DNA of 64,000 nt from Antedon mediterranea (lineage: Eukaryota > Echinodermata > Crinoidea > Comatulida > Antedonidae). The position numbers were made by a program, and so were the translations under genes. This document shows, piece after piece, positions 24,701 to 32,310 of the stretch. The stretch lies in contig NC_092671.1 in the NCBI RefSeq assembly GCF_964355755.1, positions 14,116,501-14,180,500 of the forward strand, given 5' to 3'. The notes under the pieces are model-generated. The model searched no databases, had not been told where the DNA came from, and saw nothing but the letters and a program-made list of their open reading frames with translations. Each line of letters opens with the position of its first letter. Positions within the stretch are counted from its first letter, which is position 1.

Positions 24701-26227
24701 AGACTTAACCATACATCATAAGCTCAGTTATCTACATTTACATACATTTGATATTTATTTTATAAAGAATTATTTATGCAGTCTATTACTAATACAATAT
24801 TACTAGATTACAGATTGAGAAAAAAGTATTTATCCTGTCATAAACACTTTAAATAAAATGAAAATGGAGTGTGTGGAAAGGAAACAAGAAAATAAAGAAA
24901 GTAAATCATCCAGAAATTTAAAAAAGAAATGACATGTTTGTCGTGTTATCAAAGAAACTGCTTTTGTAAATTCTGAATCAGCCCACGATTAATCAGCTAA
25001 AACATACTGGTTTAATAAATCAAAAATAAATATTCTGCAACAGGGATTTTTTGCTAATTGATTATTAAACTAACATGCAGAAACACATGTACTGTGTGAA
25101 CATCCCTTTGATTTAATCTGTTGGTACCCTAGTGGTCAACAATATATCATAAAACTACCTAACAGTCAGGAAGTTTGTGGTTAATAGGAAAAATAATGGA
25201 AGTAATAGAGGCTAACAGTGGGTACTGATAATGATGACATCATAGCCAAAAACCTACTTTCACCAATGAGTAAAACAGTTTACTGTATTTAACATGAAAA
25301 ATGATGACTTGAACATTTTATACAAAAAAATTAATTGAACCTTACTACTTTATTATTATCTCAATGACAATATTGTAATCAACCAACAGGAACATTGTTT
25401 TATTGATATTGGCATGTTTGGTAAACAATATTTACAGTTAATATAATTCTGTCATGTTCAGAGAATTAGAATAATCCAAGCAAAGAATAAAAAAAACAAA
25501 AGGTATTGATTATACAGTAACTACTGTAGCTCTGAAATACAGTAAAACTACTGGTGTTCTTGACCCTCATATTTATACTAAGTACTAAAGATCAATTCAA
25601 CCTGGTTAGGTGTAAAATAGCTTACTATTGTACACAAGCTCTATTGTTGTGTTTATATACTGCAGTACAGTAGGTCAAATATTGTATTTCTTTTGACTGT
25701 ATTCACATGGACGTTTATCTTAATGTACAGTGTTTATAACTACTAATCCAAGAAATGTATGACTTTAAAAAAAATAAAACTAGTAATTAGAAGATTTTTA
25801 TTTTTTCTATATCCTCAGCTTTCACTGTTGATGTATTTTCTTTACTTACCTTTTAATGAAACCAATCGCAATTCCAATAAACCAACAGTTCGTTCCGCAA
25901 TCGCAGCGTCGCTACTCGTTTGATTGTAATTATATGAAACGTACAAAGCAGTACTTTCTTTAAAAAGTTCTTCTCCTCGTATTACAGTCAATTTTGGCAG
26001 AGGAATATAAGGTATATAAGATTGGGTCACAAGTACGTATCCAGACACGTCTTCAATATCATTCATAAACGAGAAATCTATAGATGTATCCTGTTGGTAC
26101 GTTATTTCCACATTTCCAATCACGTGTGTACAGCCTGTGAATGTATTTCGCATAATTATTGATCTGTTAGCAGCTACAGTGCTATCGACATAACCCGCCT
26201 TCCAATTTGTTCCTTTGCAGTATATAG
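573..26227 (-). CDS. EGFR: EGFR/ErbB receptor tyrosine kinase, partial (ectodomain L1, furin-like, L2 start), 9 exons
   Basis: Gene span. Nine minus-strand exons (26227-25850, 23166-23041, 10278-10213, 6982-6864, 2734-2686, 2598-2512, 2065-1945, 1491-1321, 775-573) total 1320 nt and stay in one frame through every junction. ErbB receptors are cell-surface tyrosine kinases whose ectodomain runs L1, furin-like Cys-rich, L2, Cys-rich. The L1 part has the family pattern GNVEITY...GYVLV...IRGEELF; the Cys-rich part has CTEGCWGSGPEMCQ and GGCTGSGPDQC; L2 has FALENVEIIKG and SGSKSL. The CWGxGxxxC module and CTGxGPxxC favour ErbB over the insulin receptor. The signal-peptide exon is not identified. 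The second Cys-rich region, transmembrane helix and kinase would lie beyond the left edge. The first exon enters at phase 1 and the last seen exits at phase 1. Odd: a very short loop where the dimerisation arm normally sits. Confidence 0.9.
1321..1491 (-). CDS. EGFR: ErbB exon: L2 domain, middle
   Basis: 171 nt; acceptor ttttctag, donor GAAGG|gtaaat; phase 2 in and out. Encodes MSYGELFALENVEIIKG, then FLRNLKEVHGDELEG, typical strand-turn repeats of the L2 solenoid (family pattern F-E-N-L-E-I-I-R-G). Confidence 0.9.
1583..1896 (+). repeat. Dispersed repeat, inverted partner of 27950-28290
   Basis: About 310 bp inside an ErbB intron that aligns along its length to the reverse complement of 27950-28290. 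Shared blocks include the ACAATTAATGCAG end, the GCGCGC block near 1733 and the TCTTTAAACGGTTAAAAATA block near 1685. Several substitutions and indels, so an old dispersed family. Confidence 0.75.
1945..2065 (-). CDS. EGFR: ErbB exon: start of L2 domain
   Basis: 121 nt; acceptor ttttttatag, donor CATGG|gtaata; phase 1 in, phase 2 out. Encodes a segment with ATYKNCRVVKHNVII, the counterpart of the conserved F-K-N-C start of the ErbB L2 domain. The junction with the preceding exon reads CEKSISC, so the last two Cys-rich modules before L2 look shortened or a small exon was missed. Confidence 0.85.
2224..2376 (+). mobile_element. Short inverted-repeat element (MITE family 1), copy A
   Basis: Ends ACACTATCAAACTAGTTTGA and AGTTTGATAGTGT are inverted repeats; the interior has the family word AATATGGTAGTGAT twice and TGTCACATA near the right end. 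Related copies lie at 6680-6855, 44838-44986 and 54529-54682. No coding capacity. It sits in the short ErbB intron between 2066 and 2511. Confidence 0.8.
2512..2598 (-). CDS. EGFR: ErbB exon: Cys-rich module after the dimerisation-arm position
   Basis: 87 nt; acceptor cttttctag, donor ATTT|gtaagt; phase 1 in and out. Encodes KLVLDEGKCKEQCRPEW, then ANINGVCEKSI. Joined to the previous exon it gives CVETCPGKLVLDEGKCKEQC: the loop between the flanking cysteines is about 10 residues, much shorter than the usual ErbB dimerisation arm. Confidence 0.85.
2686..2734 (-). CDS. EGFR: ErbB exon: Cys-rich module before the dimerisation-arm position
   Basis: 49 nt; acceptor ttaaatag, donor CCAG|gtatat. 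Encodes LCRNALNGDSCVETCP, matching the C-R-x(n)-C-x3-C-P segment just before the dimerisation loop of ErbB domain II. The downstream intron is only 87 nt, a multiple of three, and has no in-frame stop. Confidence 0.85.
2776..4977. other. ErbB intron, partial repeats only
   Basis: AT-rich intron. Around 2905-3012 there are two TTTATCGGTTAATTTT words and facing TGTTTCCACAG/CTGTGGAAACA blocks, like a decayed member of the 19190 element family. Around 3700-3885 the sequence ends in GGACAATAAAATAATATCAG, resembling a LINE 3' tail. A perfect 14-bp-arm hairpin sits at 4847-4875. No exon recognised. Confidence 0.4.
4847..4875. repeat. Perfect palindrome
   Basis: AACCATAGAGATAT and ATATCTCTATGGTT face each other around a single A, giving a 14-bp perfect stem. 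No function inferred. Confidence 0.8.
4981..5385 (+). mobile_element. 5'-truncated non-LTR retrotransposon (LINE) 3' end
   Basis: The frame from 4981 to the TGA at 5173-5175 reads VTSREGHLCCKTLITPNW, then GKRTFKYRATKEWNLLPTET. The R-x-F-x-Y-R-A-x-x-x-W-N-x-L-P pattern is typical of the extreme C-terminus of LINE ORF2 proteins. An AT-rich 3' UTR follows, ending in AATAAATAAATAAAATAAAA near 5365-5385. An in-frame stop lies just upstream of 4981, so only the tail remains. Confidence 0.7.
5905..6345 (+). repeat. Tandem repeat, 144-149 bp unit, about 3 copies
   Basis: Units start at CAGTGGAAACATACAT (5911, 6055, 6204) and contain GTTGCTTTGAGACACAA and CAGGGCAAAGTACAACTAT. Copies 2 and 3 are nearly identical; copy 1 has a small deletion. 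The short open frames across it are a by-product of the repetition. Confidence 0.9.
6680..6855 (+). mobile_element. MITE family 1, copy B
   Basis: Left end AGCTCTGTCTACACTATCAG, right end TGATCGTGTAAACAGAGCTT; interior has CCCAAATATGGTAATGATAT and TTTTTTTTTGTCACATAA. It lies about 8 bp downstream (on the gene strand) of the donor of the ErbB exon at 6864-6982. Confidence 0.85.
6864..6982 (-). CDS. EGFR: ErbB exon: furin-like Cys-rich modules
   Basis: 119 nt; acceptor gattgcag, donor TTTA|gtaagt. Encodes LTKNVCNSSCENRCFGPGAD, then QCCDANCIGGCTGSGPDQCL, with regularly spaced cysteines as in ErbB domain II. Phase 1 in, phase 0 out. A MITE begins only about 8 nt past the donor. Confidence 0.92.
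7038..7151 (+). repeat. Source copy of a 114-bp duplicated segment
   Basis: The 114 bp from AGAATGCGACACCATTATG to AGTGCTTATG recur at 7954-8067 with one visible mismatch (CAGTGC versus CGGTGC). The flanks of this copy are not duplicated, so it is likely the source. It begins 55 bp from an ErbB exon, inside the intron. Confidence 0.85.
7938..8083 (+). mobile_element. 114-bp templated insertion flanked by a 16-bp target duplication
   Basis: The insert 7954-8067 copies 7038-7151 and is bracketed by TTTTAATCCAGACCTT at 7938-7953 and again at 8068-8083. The second copy leads into a retroelement-like tail (GCCCCGTGTGGGATGATTAA and repeated GAATT near 8095-8145). One mismatch in 114 bp implies a recent event. 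Confidence 0.85.
8084..8145 (+). mobile_element. LINE/SINE-like 3' tail with (TTGAA)n
   Basis: The sequence ttgccccgtgtgggatgatt, then aaagaattttgaattgaatt and a short GAATT repeat, resembles the 3' terminus of a non-LTR element with a simple-repeat tail. The 5' extent cannot be set. Confidence 0.4.
9369..10040 (+). mobile_element. Inverted-repeat DNA element, non-autonomous (0.67 kb)
   Basis: Left end TACCGTACTAACGCGGGTAT, then AAGCCCACCCCC; right end GGGCTTATACCCACATCAGT, then ACGGTA, its reverse complement with a few mismatches. GGGTATAAGCCCA-like words recur near both ends (9428-9447, 9942-10025) as subterminal repeats. No transposase frame. GC content is above the surrounding intron. 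Superfamily not assigned. Confidence 0.8.
10213..10278 (-). CDS. EGFR: ErbB exon: first furin-like Cys-rich module
   Basis: 66 nt; acceptor ttttgtag, donor ATAT|gtaagt. Encodes DDCDSNCTEGCWGSGPEMCQ, the hallmark first module of ErbB domain II with its CWGxG motif. Phase 1 in, phase 1 out. Confidence 0.92.
10279..13112. other. ErbB intron, no feature seen
   Basis: AT-rich intron. It includes a short direct repeat ACAGGACTTGGCTAC near 12235-12260 and scattered TACTGTA words. No exon, RNA gene or clear element recognised. Confidence 0.4.
13120..15127 (+). mobile_element. Inverted-repeat DNA element, 2.0 kb, non-autonomous
   Basis: Left terminus TAGGTATCCCAATGAAA and right terminus TTTCATTGGGATACCTA are perfect 17-bp inverted repeats, flanked by ATATAAT at 13113-13119 and 15128-15134. 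No long reading frame, so any transposase is supplied elsewhere. Because the flank is AT-rich, the 7-bp duplication could be partly chance. The interior is richer in CpG and homopolymer runs than the intron around it. Confidence 0.8.
15243..15422 (+). mobile_element. Small inverted-repeat element (about 180 bp)
   Basis: AAAGCGTGGTTCCCACTAG at the left and CTAGTGGGAACCAAGCTT at the right pair with one or two mismatches. The interior holds CAATCACAAGCGA and TCGCTTGTGATTG in opposition. No coding capacity; a MITE. Confidence 0.8.
15423..19189. other. ErbB intron, no feature seen
   Basis: AT-rich sequence with no recognised exon, repeat array or transposon ends. The open frames present (for example 17250-17444) have no domain-like pattern and no convincing splice context. 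Confidence 0.4.
19190..20033 (+). mobile_element. Inverted-repeat element, GGGCCTGTTTCTGC family, 0.84 kb
   Basis: Termini GGGCCTGTTTCTGC and GCAGAAACAGACCC pair with one mismatch and are flanked by AAA on both sides. Subterminal arrays of AATCGATTATTT and TAACCGATTA words follow the left end. No transposase frame. Same termini as 26614-30628 and 30971-31855. Confidence 0.8.
20155..21750 (+). mobile_element. Probable DNA element with hairpin ends and internal duplication
   Basis: Left side has the hairpin ACTCGTCACTTTGACGAGT followed by GGTTATCCGC; right side has GCAACTTCGTTGC followed by GGATAACC, so GGTTATCC words face each other. Two internal segments repeat each other (20595-20640 and 20952-20990, both around GATGACGTCACAA). 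CpG-rich relative to the flanks. Ends and superfamily uncertain. Confidence 0.5.
21755..23036. other. ErbB intron, AT palindrome near the exon
   Basis: No gene seen. A long AT-only palindromic stretch (ATAATATTATATTAATAATA region, about 22981-23020) lies just past the donor of the ErbB exon at 23041-23166. Confidence 0.4.
23041..23166 (-). CDS. EGFR: ErbB exon: end of L1 domain
   Basis: 126 nt; acceptor atttttcag. Encodes EITTGGVLIFENSELCHAPS and IDWTDIV, the conserved end of an ErbB L1 domain. Two overlapping donors exist. Using CAAT|gtaggt (end 23041) joins to the next exon as QCDDCDSNC in frame; using the later gtatat donor (23037) would give an immediate stop, so the former was chosen. 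Confidence 0.9.
23167..25849. other. ErbB intron between the two L1 exons, no feature certain
   Basis: A 2.7-kb intron. It has an open stretch on the minus strand at 23305-23513 with a plausible donor (ACAG|gtatag) but no phase-compatible acceptor. A retroelement-like tail ends near 23960 (AATAAAATTAAATTGAAAT). Otherwise nothing recognised. Confidence 0.4.
25850..26227 (-). CDS. EGFR: ErbB exon: L1 domain, N-terminal part
   Basis: 378 nt; acceptor ttttctag, donor AAAAG|gtaagt; phase 1 in, phase 1 out. Encodes IYCKGTNWKAGYVDSTVAANR, then MRNTFTGCTHVIGNVEITY, SGYVLV and LTVIRGEELF, the leucine-rich L1 fold that forms part of the ligand-binding surface. It starts at about the first cysteine of the mature receptor, so only the signal-peptide exon(s) should precede it. 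Confidence 0.92.
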
Positions 26228-27949
26228 CTAGAAAAGAAAAAGAATGATTTGACTACAATGTACTATAAATGTATTTTACATATTTTAGTACATCATTATT
26301 AATAGTCATTAACTTTATATTGTACAGTATCTTTTTTCTTCTGTTGTGCATAATAAAATATTCAAATAATTTTTCTTTTATTTGTATTAAGGCAGAACAG
26401 GTACTATGCTGTAGGCGACTAGCCAGAGGTTCTAGTAGACTGTGTGTTTTGACTTTAATACTTAAAAAGTAAAAAGATAAATATTTTGCCACAAGCCGAC
26501 TGACAGTGATGGACTAAAATAAAAAAAAACTACAGACTTGGAGCAAGTCTACGTAGGCAACATGTGAGTGTTAAGACAGGTAATGAGATAATAATAAGAT
26601 TAACCATGTCTTAGGGCCTGTTTCTATTGAGCAGAAAATACGGTTTTGAATACCGTTCTTTTCAAGAACAGTTTTTTCTTGCCAGCAGAAATGCGGAACC
26701 GATTTTAAAGTGGAGCTCCACCCAGAAAATTACTATTTTTCATACATTTCAACTATTATTTAAAAATATCATCCCTCATACTTCATATTTTTTTGAAATT
26801 TTTTTCAATGAGTACGATTTTCTTGAAAATCACGCCTTTTTGAGTTTTGGGGGGAGACCTTGTAATTTCCTATTCTTTTACATGCAAAAGGGGGGTATAT
26901 TTGAATAATCCTAAAAAATAAATTTCTTCACTAAAAAAAATATTTAAAAGTTTTTTTATGTAATTTTTCCAGATCTTTCTATTTCTGGTATTTTTATCGC
27001 GATACATTGCGCAATTTTGCGTAAATAGACACTTTCCCCCGTTCGGGTCCAATTGGGTTTTTTATTTTGCTAGGGAGTCTGATCACGTGACAATTTTCAC
27101 AATCACACTACTGCAGCTGGCGATCTGTTATTTTGTCGCGATGTTATTTTTGACGGGCGAAAAGTATATTGAAACATTCTGAATGTGACCCTATCATGTT
27201 TCCCAGTGTAATAATGTGATTATGAGACTATTACTAAAATGTCAAATTTAACGAGATTTGAGAAAGACGTGGCTATATATTCAATAAAGCTAGGCCTAGG
27301 CCTACTAGAGCGTAGGTATGTACCGATGCTGCTTGGCCTCTAGCTAGGCTGACAGCAGTGAAGTTTGTTCTGTTGACACCCAACTTCGGCCTACCCATGG
27401 GCCATGATAGGGTGCCTGAAAAGTTGCTTTTCAGTCAGGCCTAAGCTTCCACATCGGTCATCGCTTTACTACTCTTGTTCTGTATAGGATTTTGTGTTTC
27501 ACAATTCTTGTGAATGTGCGAGAAAACCCAGGAACGATAAATGGGGCGAAACGACCAAGCATTTTCAAACCCATGAATGCCATAGGCTTAGACAAAAATT
27601 CAAGGCTAGCTAGGCTGAGCAGAGACGGCTTAGCTAGGAATAGCTTAAAGACCCCTTCCCTGCAATTTTGGACGTTTTTTGGAAAATAATACATATATAT
27701 CACTTTAAAAACATTAAACCATGTCATTCCTTGTCTTAAAATTAAATGTACGTTTTATGGTAAATTATGATAAAAAGTGAGAAACAATGCACTACCTAAG
27801 TAGCTCGCGGCGATCGACCTCTCGTGGACGGTCTTTCTTAGGCCTACTGTAGCCTAGCTAGGCTTAGTTTTGTAGGCCTAGCTGGTAAACATCGATAACG
27901 TACGAACATCGTACGCTAGCTATATACCTAGCCTGACGTTGTATAGTTG

Positions 27950-28290
27950 CTGCATTAATTGTCTTTCTATTTTTGCCAGACTCCGTTGATACAAATTGGG
28001 GAAAACCCGGTATTTTCGCTGAAAAGTTAGGAGTCTTCCATTTGTTTTGGCTTCACGATCGATCGAAAAGTGGGCGAATTACAGGTGAAAAACAAAAATA
28101 TCAATCCGCGCGCAATGCATTTTGGGATTTATAGCGGGCCGCTATAATTATTAGAATCGATTTATTTTTCACATTTTTAACCGTTTAAAGACAAAAAAAG
28201 TTATCGCAATAGGACCATATAGTATTATTTATACATTAAATATAGTTTGTGATCTTAAATTGGATCTAAAAAACGTAGGGAAGTTAAAGT
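27950..28290 (-). repeat. Dispersed repeat, inverted partner of 1583-1896
   Basis: Aligns to the reverse complement of 1583-1896, sharing CTGCATTAATTGTCTTTCT, the CCGCGCGCAATGCATTTTGG block and AACCGTTTAAAGACAAAAAA. Located inside the 4-kb element. Confidence 0.75.
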
Positions 28291-28334
28291 TAGCTGTTGT
28301 ACATTGCAAATCATGAGGTTATACATGTAAATTA

Positions 28335-29606
28335 GGCCAAATAAAAAAACATACTTGTTAAGCGTCACCGCCCGCTCCTGATTATCCAGCCGCCTCTCTT
28401 TTTATTTTTATTTTTTTTTTACCCATATACAACGGAAAGTTTAGCGGCCCGGCCCAGCTCCAGAGCAGGGCTCAAAATTCACGCTAGTAAACTAGCATTT
28501 TGCTTGTAGATTCTTTATAATTGCTAGTTGAAAATTTCAAAACTAGCAAATGTTTGCTAGGCTGGTGTAATTTTTGAAAAATACGTACTTCTTAGCTTAG
28601 CCACGCTAGCTAGCCACCGATCGCTCTATGTGTCGACAACGGCAATTTGGTGAAAACAATTGTTTCATTTACACGCCGCCGATTTACGTCAAGGAAACGC
28701 GAATAGCACCGCGAATCATGTGTGGTAAACAGCAAGCTTTTTCCCCCAACACATTAAATCACGTGCATTTAGTACGTCGCTGAGGATTACATCATCGGTC
28801 ACGTGATTACAGAATACACGATTATCAATTTAGGGATTACTGAAATAAATATTTTGCCTACACAGTGGTCGAAACGCGTTTTTTATAGGTTCGTAAATAG
28901 GAAACACCCCATACATAATGGACTCTACCAATTTTGTTTACGATGATCTCGCGCTCGAGATCGGCACACCACGAGGGTCCTGTTGGGCGATGGGCCCGGC
29001 GATGCGTTTTCTTATGCCTGGTTTACCTGTGGAATAATTACACACACTTTTCGCATCACAACTTTAAATACTGATTTACACAGCAATTGGCAACGGATTC
29101 ATCAAAGAAGAATGAATACGTTGAATAAAAATTCACTTAAGAAATGCCGTAAGCTGTTTTCAAAATCAGCCCACTATAATTTAGTATTATTGAGACCAAC
29201 ATCATGCTTCTCGCGATAGGGAATTTTCTGGATAGATGAGTCGAGCGAGAGACGGCGGACCATGGCCGCCGATGAGTGAGGCGGGGGTGGCAGCTTGGAC
29301 GGATTAGCCTAGGGCCTACAATTTCGCTCGGTGGCAATTAAATTTAATGTTTTAATTACGTCTGGATATAAACAATACAAAACTCAATTTTGTCATCGGC
29401 AATAATATTTCATACATAGTCAATTTTGTTCTGTTTCGCATTTTAAAAGTTTGACGTTTCGTCCTAAAAAAAAGTGGGCCAAAACGTCCATCGCGCAAAA
29501 TTATACCTCCATAAAAAGTAAAAAAAAAAAAAAAAAAAAACCGCCCCCCCGCCCCTGAAAATTTATGAGGGTGTGACGCTTAACAAGTATTTTTTTTTAT
29601 TTGGCC
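28335..29606 (+). mobile_element. Nested inverted-repeat DNA element, 1.27 kb, TTA target duplication
   Basis: Left end GGCCAAATAAAAAAACATAC, then TTGTTAAGCGTCAC; right end is its reverse complement over about 34 bp with roughly one mismatch. TTA flanks both sides (28332-28334, 29607-29609). No coding frame recognised. Interior has repeated CTAGCAAA/TTTGCTAG words near 28490-28560 and an A-run followed by a C-run at 29519-29553. It is inserted within the 26614-30628 element. Confidence 0.85.
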
Positions 29607-30970
29607 TTATACTGACATTTTTATCGGAAATATTACTTAGGCCTAAACAAATCGTATTAATTGTGTGTATAAAATTTATTCCTCATTTTTCGACACATAA
29701 TTTACCAAAGGGGAGACAGTTCACCGGCGACTAAAACGCGTCAGTCGCTAAGTGTAACGCGTTTCGCGACGTATTGTAAACTAATAACCCCTAAGTTACT
29801 GAAAAAGTGTAATGTATTAAAAAACACTATTTTCTAACCGATTTTTTAGAAATGGGTTTTTGAAAAATATTTCCGTGTTTTCTCTGTTTTTTTTATGTAA
29901 TCACTTTCAATTAAACATACTTAAACATAATATAAGCTGAGAAAGTCTGAGTGTAGCTCCACTTTAAAACCGGTTTCTGTGGAGAAATTTTTAGCTGCAA
30001 CACAATTGCGGTTTCAACTTGACCCCAAAAACTGAACTCTGCTGCACTGGGACGTTTGTGGTCAACTCGCAGTCAAACCCAATCGATAGGACCTAGGCCT
30101 AGTCATTTTTATTTCTCTAGATAGTGAGTATTTTTTTTAACTAAAAGATGTAGACCGATATGCCTTTACGAAGTTCGTAATAATAATATGTGAGGAGAAG
30201 AAGATGAGGGGACTTGCCGGGGAGTCGGAAGACTTGCGTATGTTTTTAAGAATTGTAAAGCGTGTGAAAGCTAGACAAGTTCAACTTGACAATATCGGAG
30301 GGTGCGACGTACCTATACTTTAACCAAGGACCATAATAACGTTTCAGGTAACAATGACAGGATTACCTGCCCCTTCTATAACAAAATAGATGCAATTCGT
30401 GGGGATCAGATGTGAAAAAAAGTATACATGACCTCGATCGAATCGCGCTTCCGCCTAACGAACTGCATTGTGGTGTGTATAATGACGTCATTCATAACGA
30501 ACACACATGGACTGAAATGAAAATTGGAGTAAAAATTTAGCTGCAAAGTGATCTTGATTTATAAACAACTGCCGAAACCGGTTTCCAATAAACCGTTCTC
30601 TTTTTTTTTTTTCAATAGAAACAGGCCCTTAAGATTTGTTATACTTCAAATTAATAAGTGATGATCATATTTCACAGTCCATAACATTATATTATTATGT
30701 CAAAACCAATGCCGCTATAGTGTACTATACTGTATTAAAAATGTTAATCAGCTGAACAGGCAATTAAAAATGCTATTTAGAATTTTCATTATGAGGCCTA
30801 AATTGCAGGTACTATACACCATACTGTACTACTGACATACAATTATTATTCCAGAAGTTACTGTATTTGATTTTTAAAATTTACTGTATAATGACTGTAT
30901 TAACTAGAAAGCCACTCCGAGAGTGCATAACTCCGCCTTTTAACTAATAACAATAGTATCAGTTGACTAA

Positions 30971-31855
30971 GGCCCTGTTTCTGCTGCCAATCCCAAATAT
31001 ACCGTATAAATATACCGTATAAATATACCGTATAAATATACCGTATATGAAATTCGTGCACCGTTTCCGCTGCACATACTTCGTGGGTGGGCTGTAAAAA
31101 AAGTTGGCTTTCATATACCCAAAATGCATTTTGTGAGACGGAAGTATGGATTGACCTAGAGTCTCGTGTAGTGAGGTTACATGACAAAAACAAAACAATG
31201 ATGGTTTCTCAAAACGTCTTAGCATTGCTTTCTATTTTAAATCTAATGATCAGAAGTGGCAACGAATTTACATCGCACAAACAATCTAGAAATGTAGAAT
31301 GGGCATTGACTACATTTATGCAAAGAAGACGACGGCGTTTGCCTTTAACTTTGGCGTTATTAAGTCTACCACAAATTCTGCTTTTATTTTGTTTGAGATA
31401 CTTTTGTAAATCTCGGTATCTCTTCTGACCATGTAGTCTCCCCCCAACTTTCGCTTCTCCCCACAATTGAATTGCAAAAATAGTTATTTCTTCAGTCCAC
31501 AGTGATATTTTGATCTGTTGCTTGCTTATTATACACGTGTGTGTCAATGCAGCAGAAAAACAAACGCGTCACGCTCTGTTAGTTTTTGACCTCATGTCAT
31601 GGGCCGGGTCACATATACGGTATATTTTGAGTGCAGCAGAAACGGGGTACGAAATATACGGTATATTTTGGAATATACCGTATAATATCCACAAACGATG
31701 GGGATATTTATGCGGTATATATACCGCATATATATACGGTATATTTTTTATGAGACCCATTTCTGCTGCCAAAAAATATACCGTATATAAAATATACCGT
31801 GTATATAAAATATACCGTATATATACGGTATATTTTTGGCAGCAGAAACGGGGCC
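30971..31855 (+). mobile_element. Inverted-repeat element, GGCCCTGTTTCTGCTG family, 0.9 kb, TAA target duplication
   Basis: Termini GGCCCTGTTTCTGCTGCC and GGCAGCAGAAACGGGGCC pair with one mismatch; TAA flanks both ends (30968-30970, 31856-31858). Arrays of ATATACCGTATA/TATACGGTATA follow each terminus. The several overlapping open frames on both strands here come from these AT-rich repeats and are not taken as genes. Confidence 0.85.
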
Positions 31856-31959
31856 TAACAATAAAACAGAAACGCTAAAAACAAACGGGTGAATTTGAAA
31901 AAAAATATGTTTTTAAAAACTACTCGTATTAAAAAACCTGTACATTAAATCAAATTATG

Positions 31960-32310
31960 TTTACAAATCACAAATTATAACTCTTGCCTCTTGTACAAAA
32001 ATGAAGTTTTTTGGACAAGTAGTTGTCGAGAAAATGCAATTTCCGTTTACTTGTTACTTTAAAACTGCTCGCCGGCTTTTGAAAAATTCTGTCTTATCTT
32101 TTAACACTAGCAGGTCTGAAAAGTATACTAAAAAGTGGTCTGGAATTGGGACAGTGGTCCCAAAATGTAATGGAATGGTCCTTGACCACATCTCTATCTG
32201 AAGGCCTAAATTCATTTTGGTAAAGATCTTTACTTTTTGAGTAATCCTGCTAACAAACAGACAAACACGATCGATTACATATACCTCCTTGGCGGGGGTA
32301 AATAAACTGT
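31960..32310 (+). repeat. Dispersed repeat ending in CCTCCTTGGCGGGGGTAA
   Basis: The segment contains TGGTCCTTGACCACATCTC, TTTTTGAGTAATCCTGCTAA, then CAAACAGACAAACACGAT and CCTCCTTGGCGGGGGTAA. From general knowledge this word order (Leu-rich tail, AACAAACAGACAAAC, CCTCCTTGGCGGAGGTAA) belongs to a high-copy repeat of many marine invertebrates. The left limit is uncertain. Confidence 0.55.

Larger units (their letters stand above)
26614..30628 (+). mobile_element. Inverted-repeat element, GGGCCTGTTTCT family, 4.0 kb, TTA target duplication
   Basis: Perfect 17-bp termini GGGCCTGTTTCTATTGA and TCAATAGAAACAGGCCC, flanked by TTA on each side (26611-26613, 30629-30631). A TTA/TAA duplication fits the PIF/Harbinger superfamily. 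Subterminal words ACCGTTCTT, AACCGATTTT, AACCGGTTT and ACCGTTCTC recur near both ends. No transposase frame is visible. The interior carries a second complete element (28335-29606) and a dispersed repeat (27950-28290). It probably lies upstream of, or in the first intron of, the ErbB gene. Confidence 0.8.

Noticed and set aside
573-26227. Insulin/IGF receptor identity for the minus-strand receptor
   Set aside because: CWGSGPEMCQ, CTGSGPDQC and the L1 pattern GNVEITY...GYVLV fit ErbB; insulin-receptor furin motifs were not matched.
30900-31878. Overlapping frames on both strands around 31 kb
   Set aside because: They arise from subterminal ATATACCGTATA arrays of the 30971-31855 element; no transposase motif.
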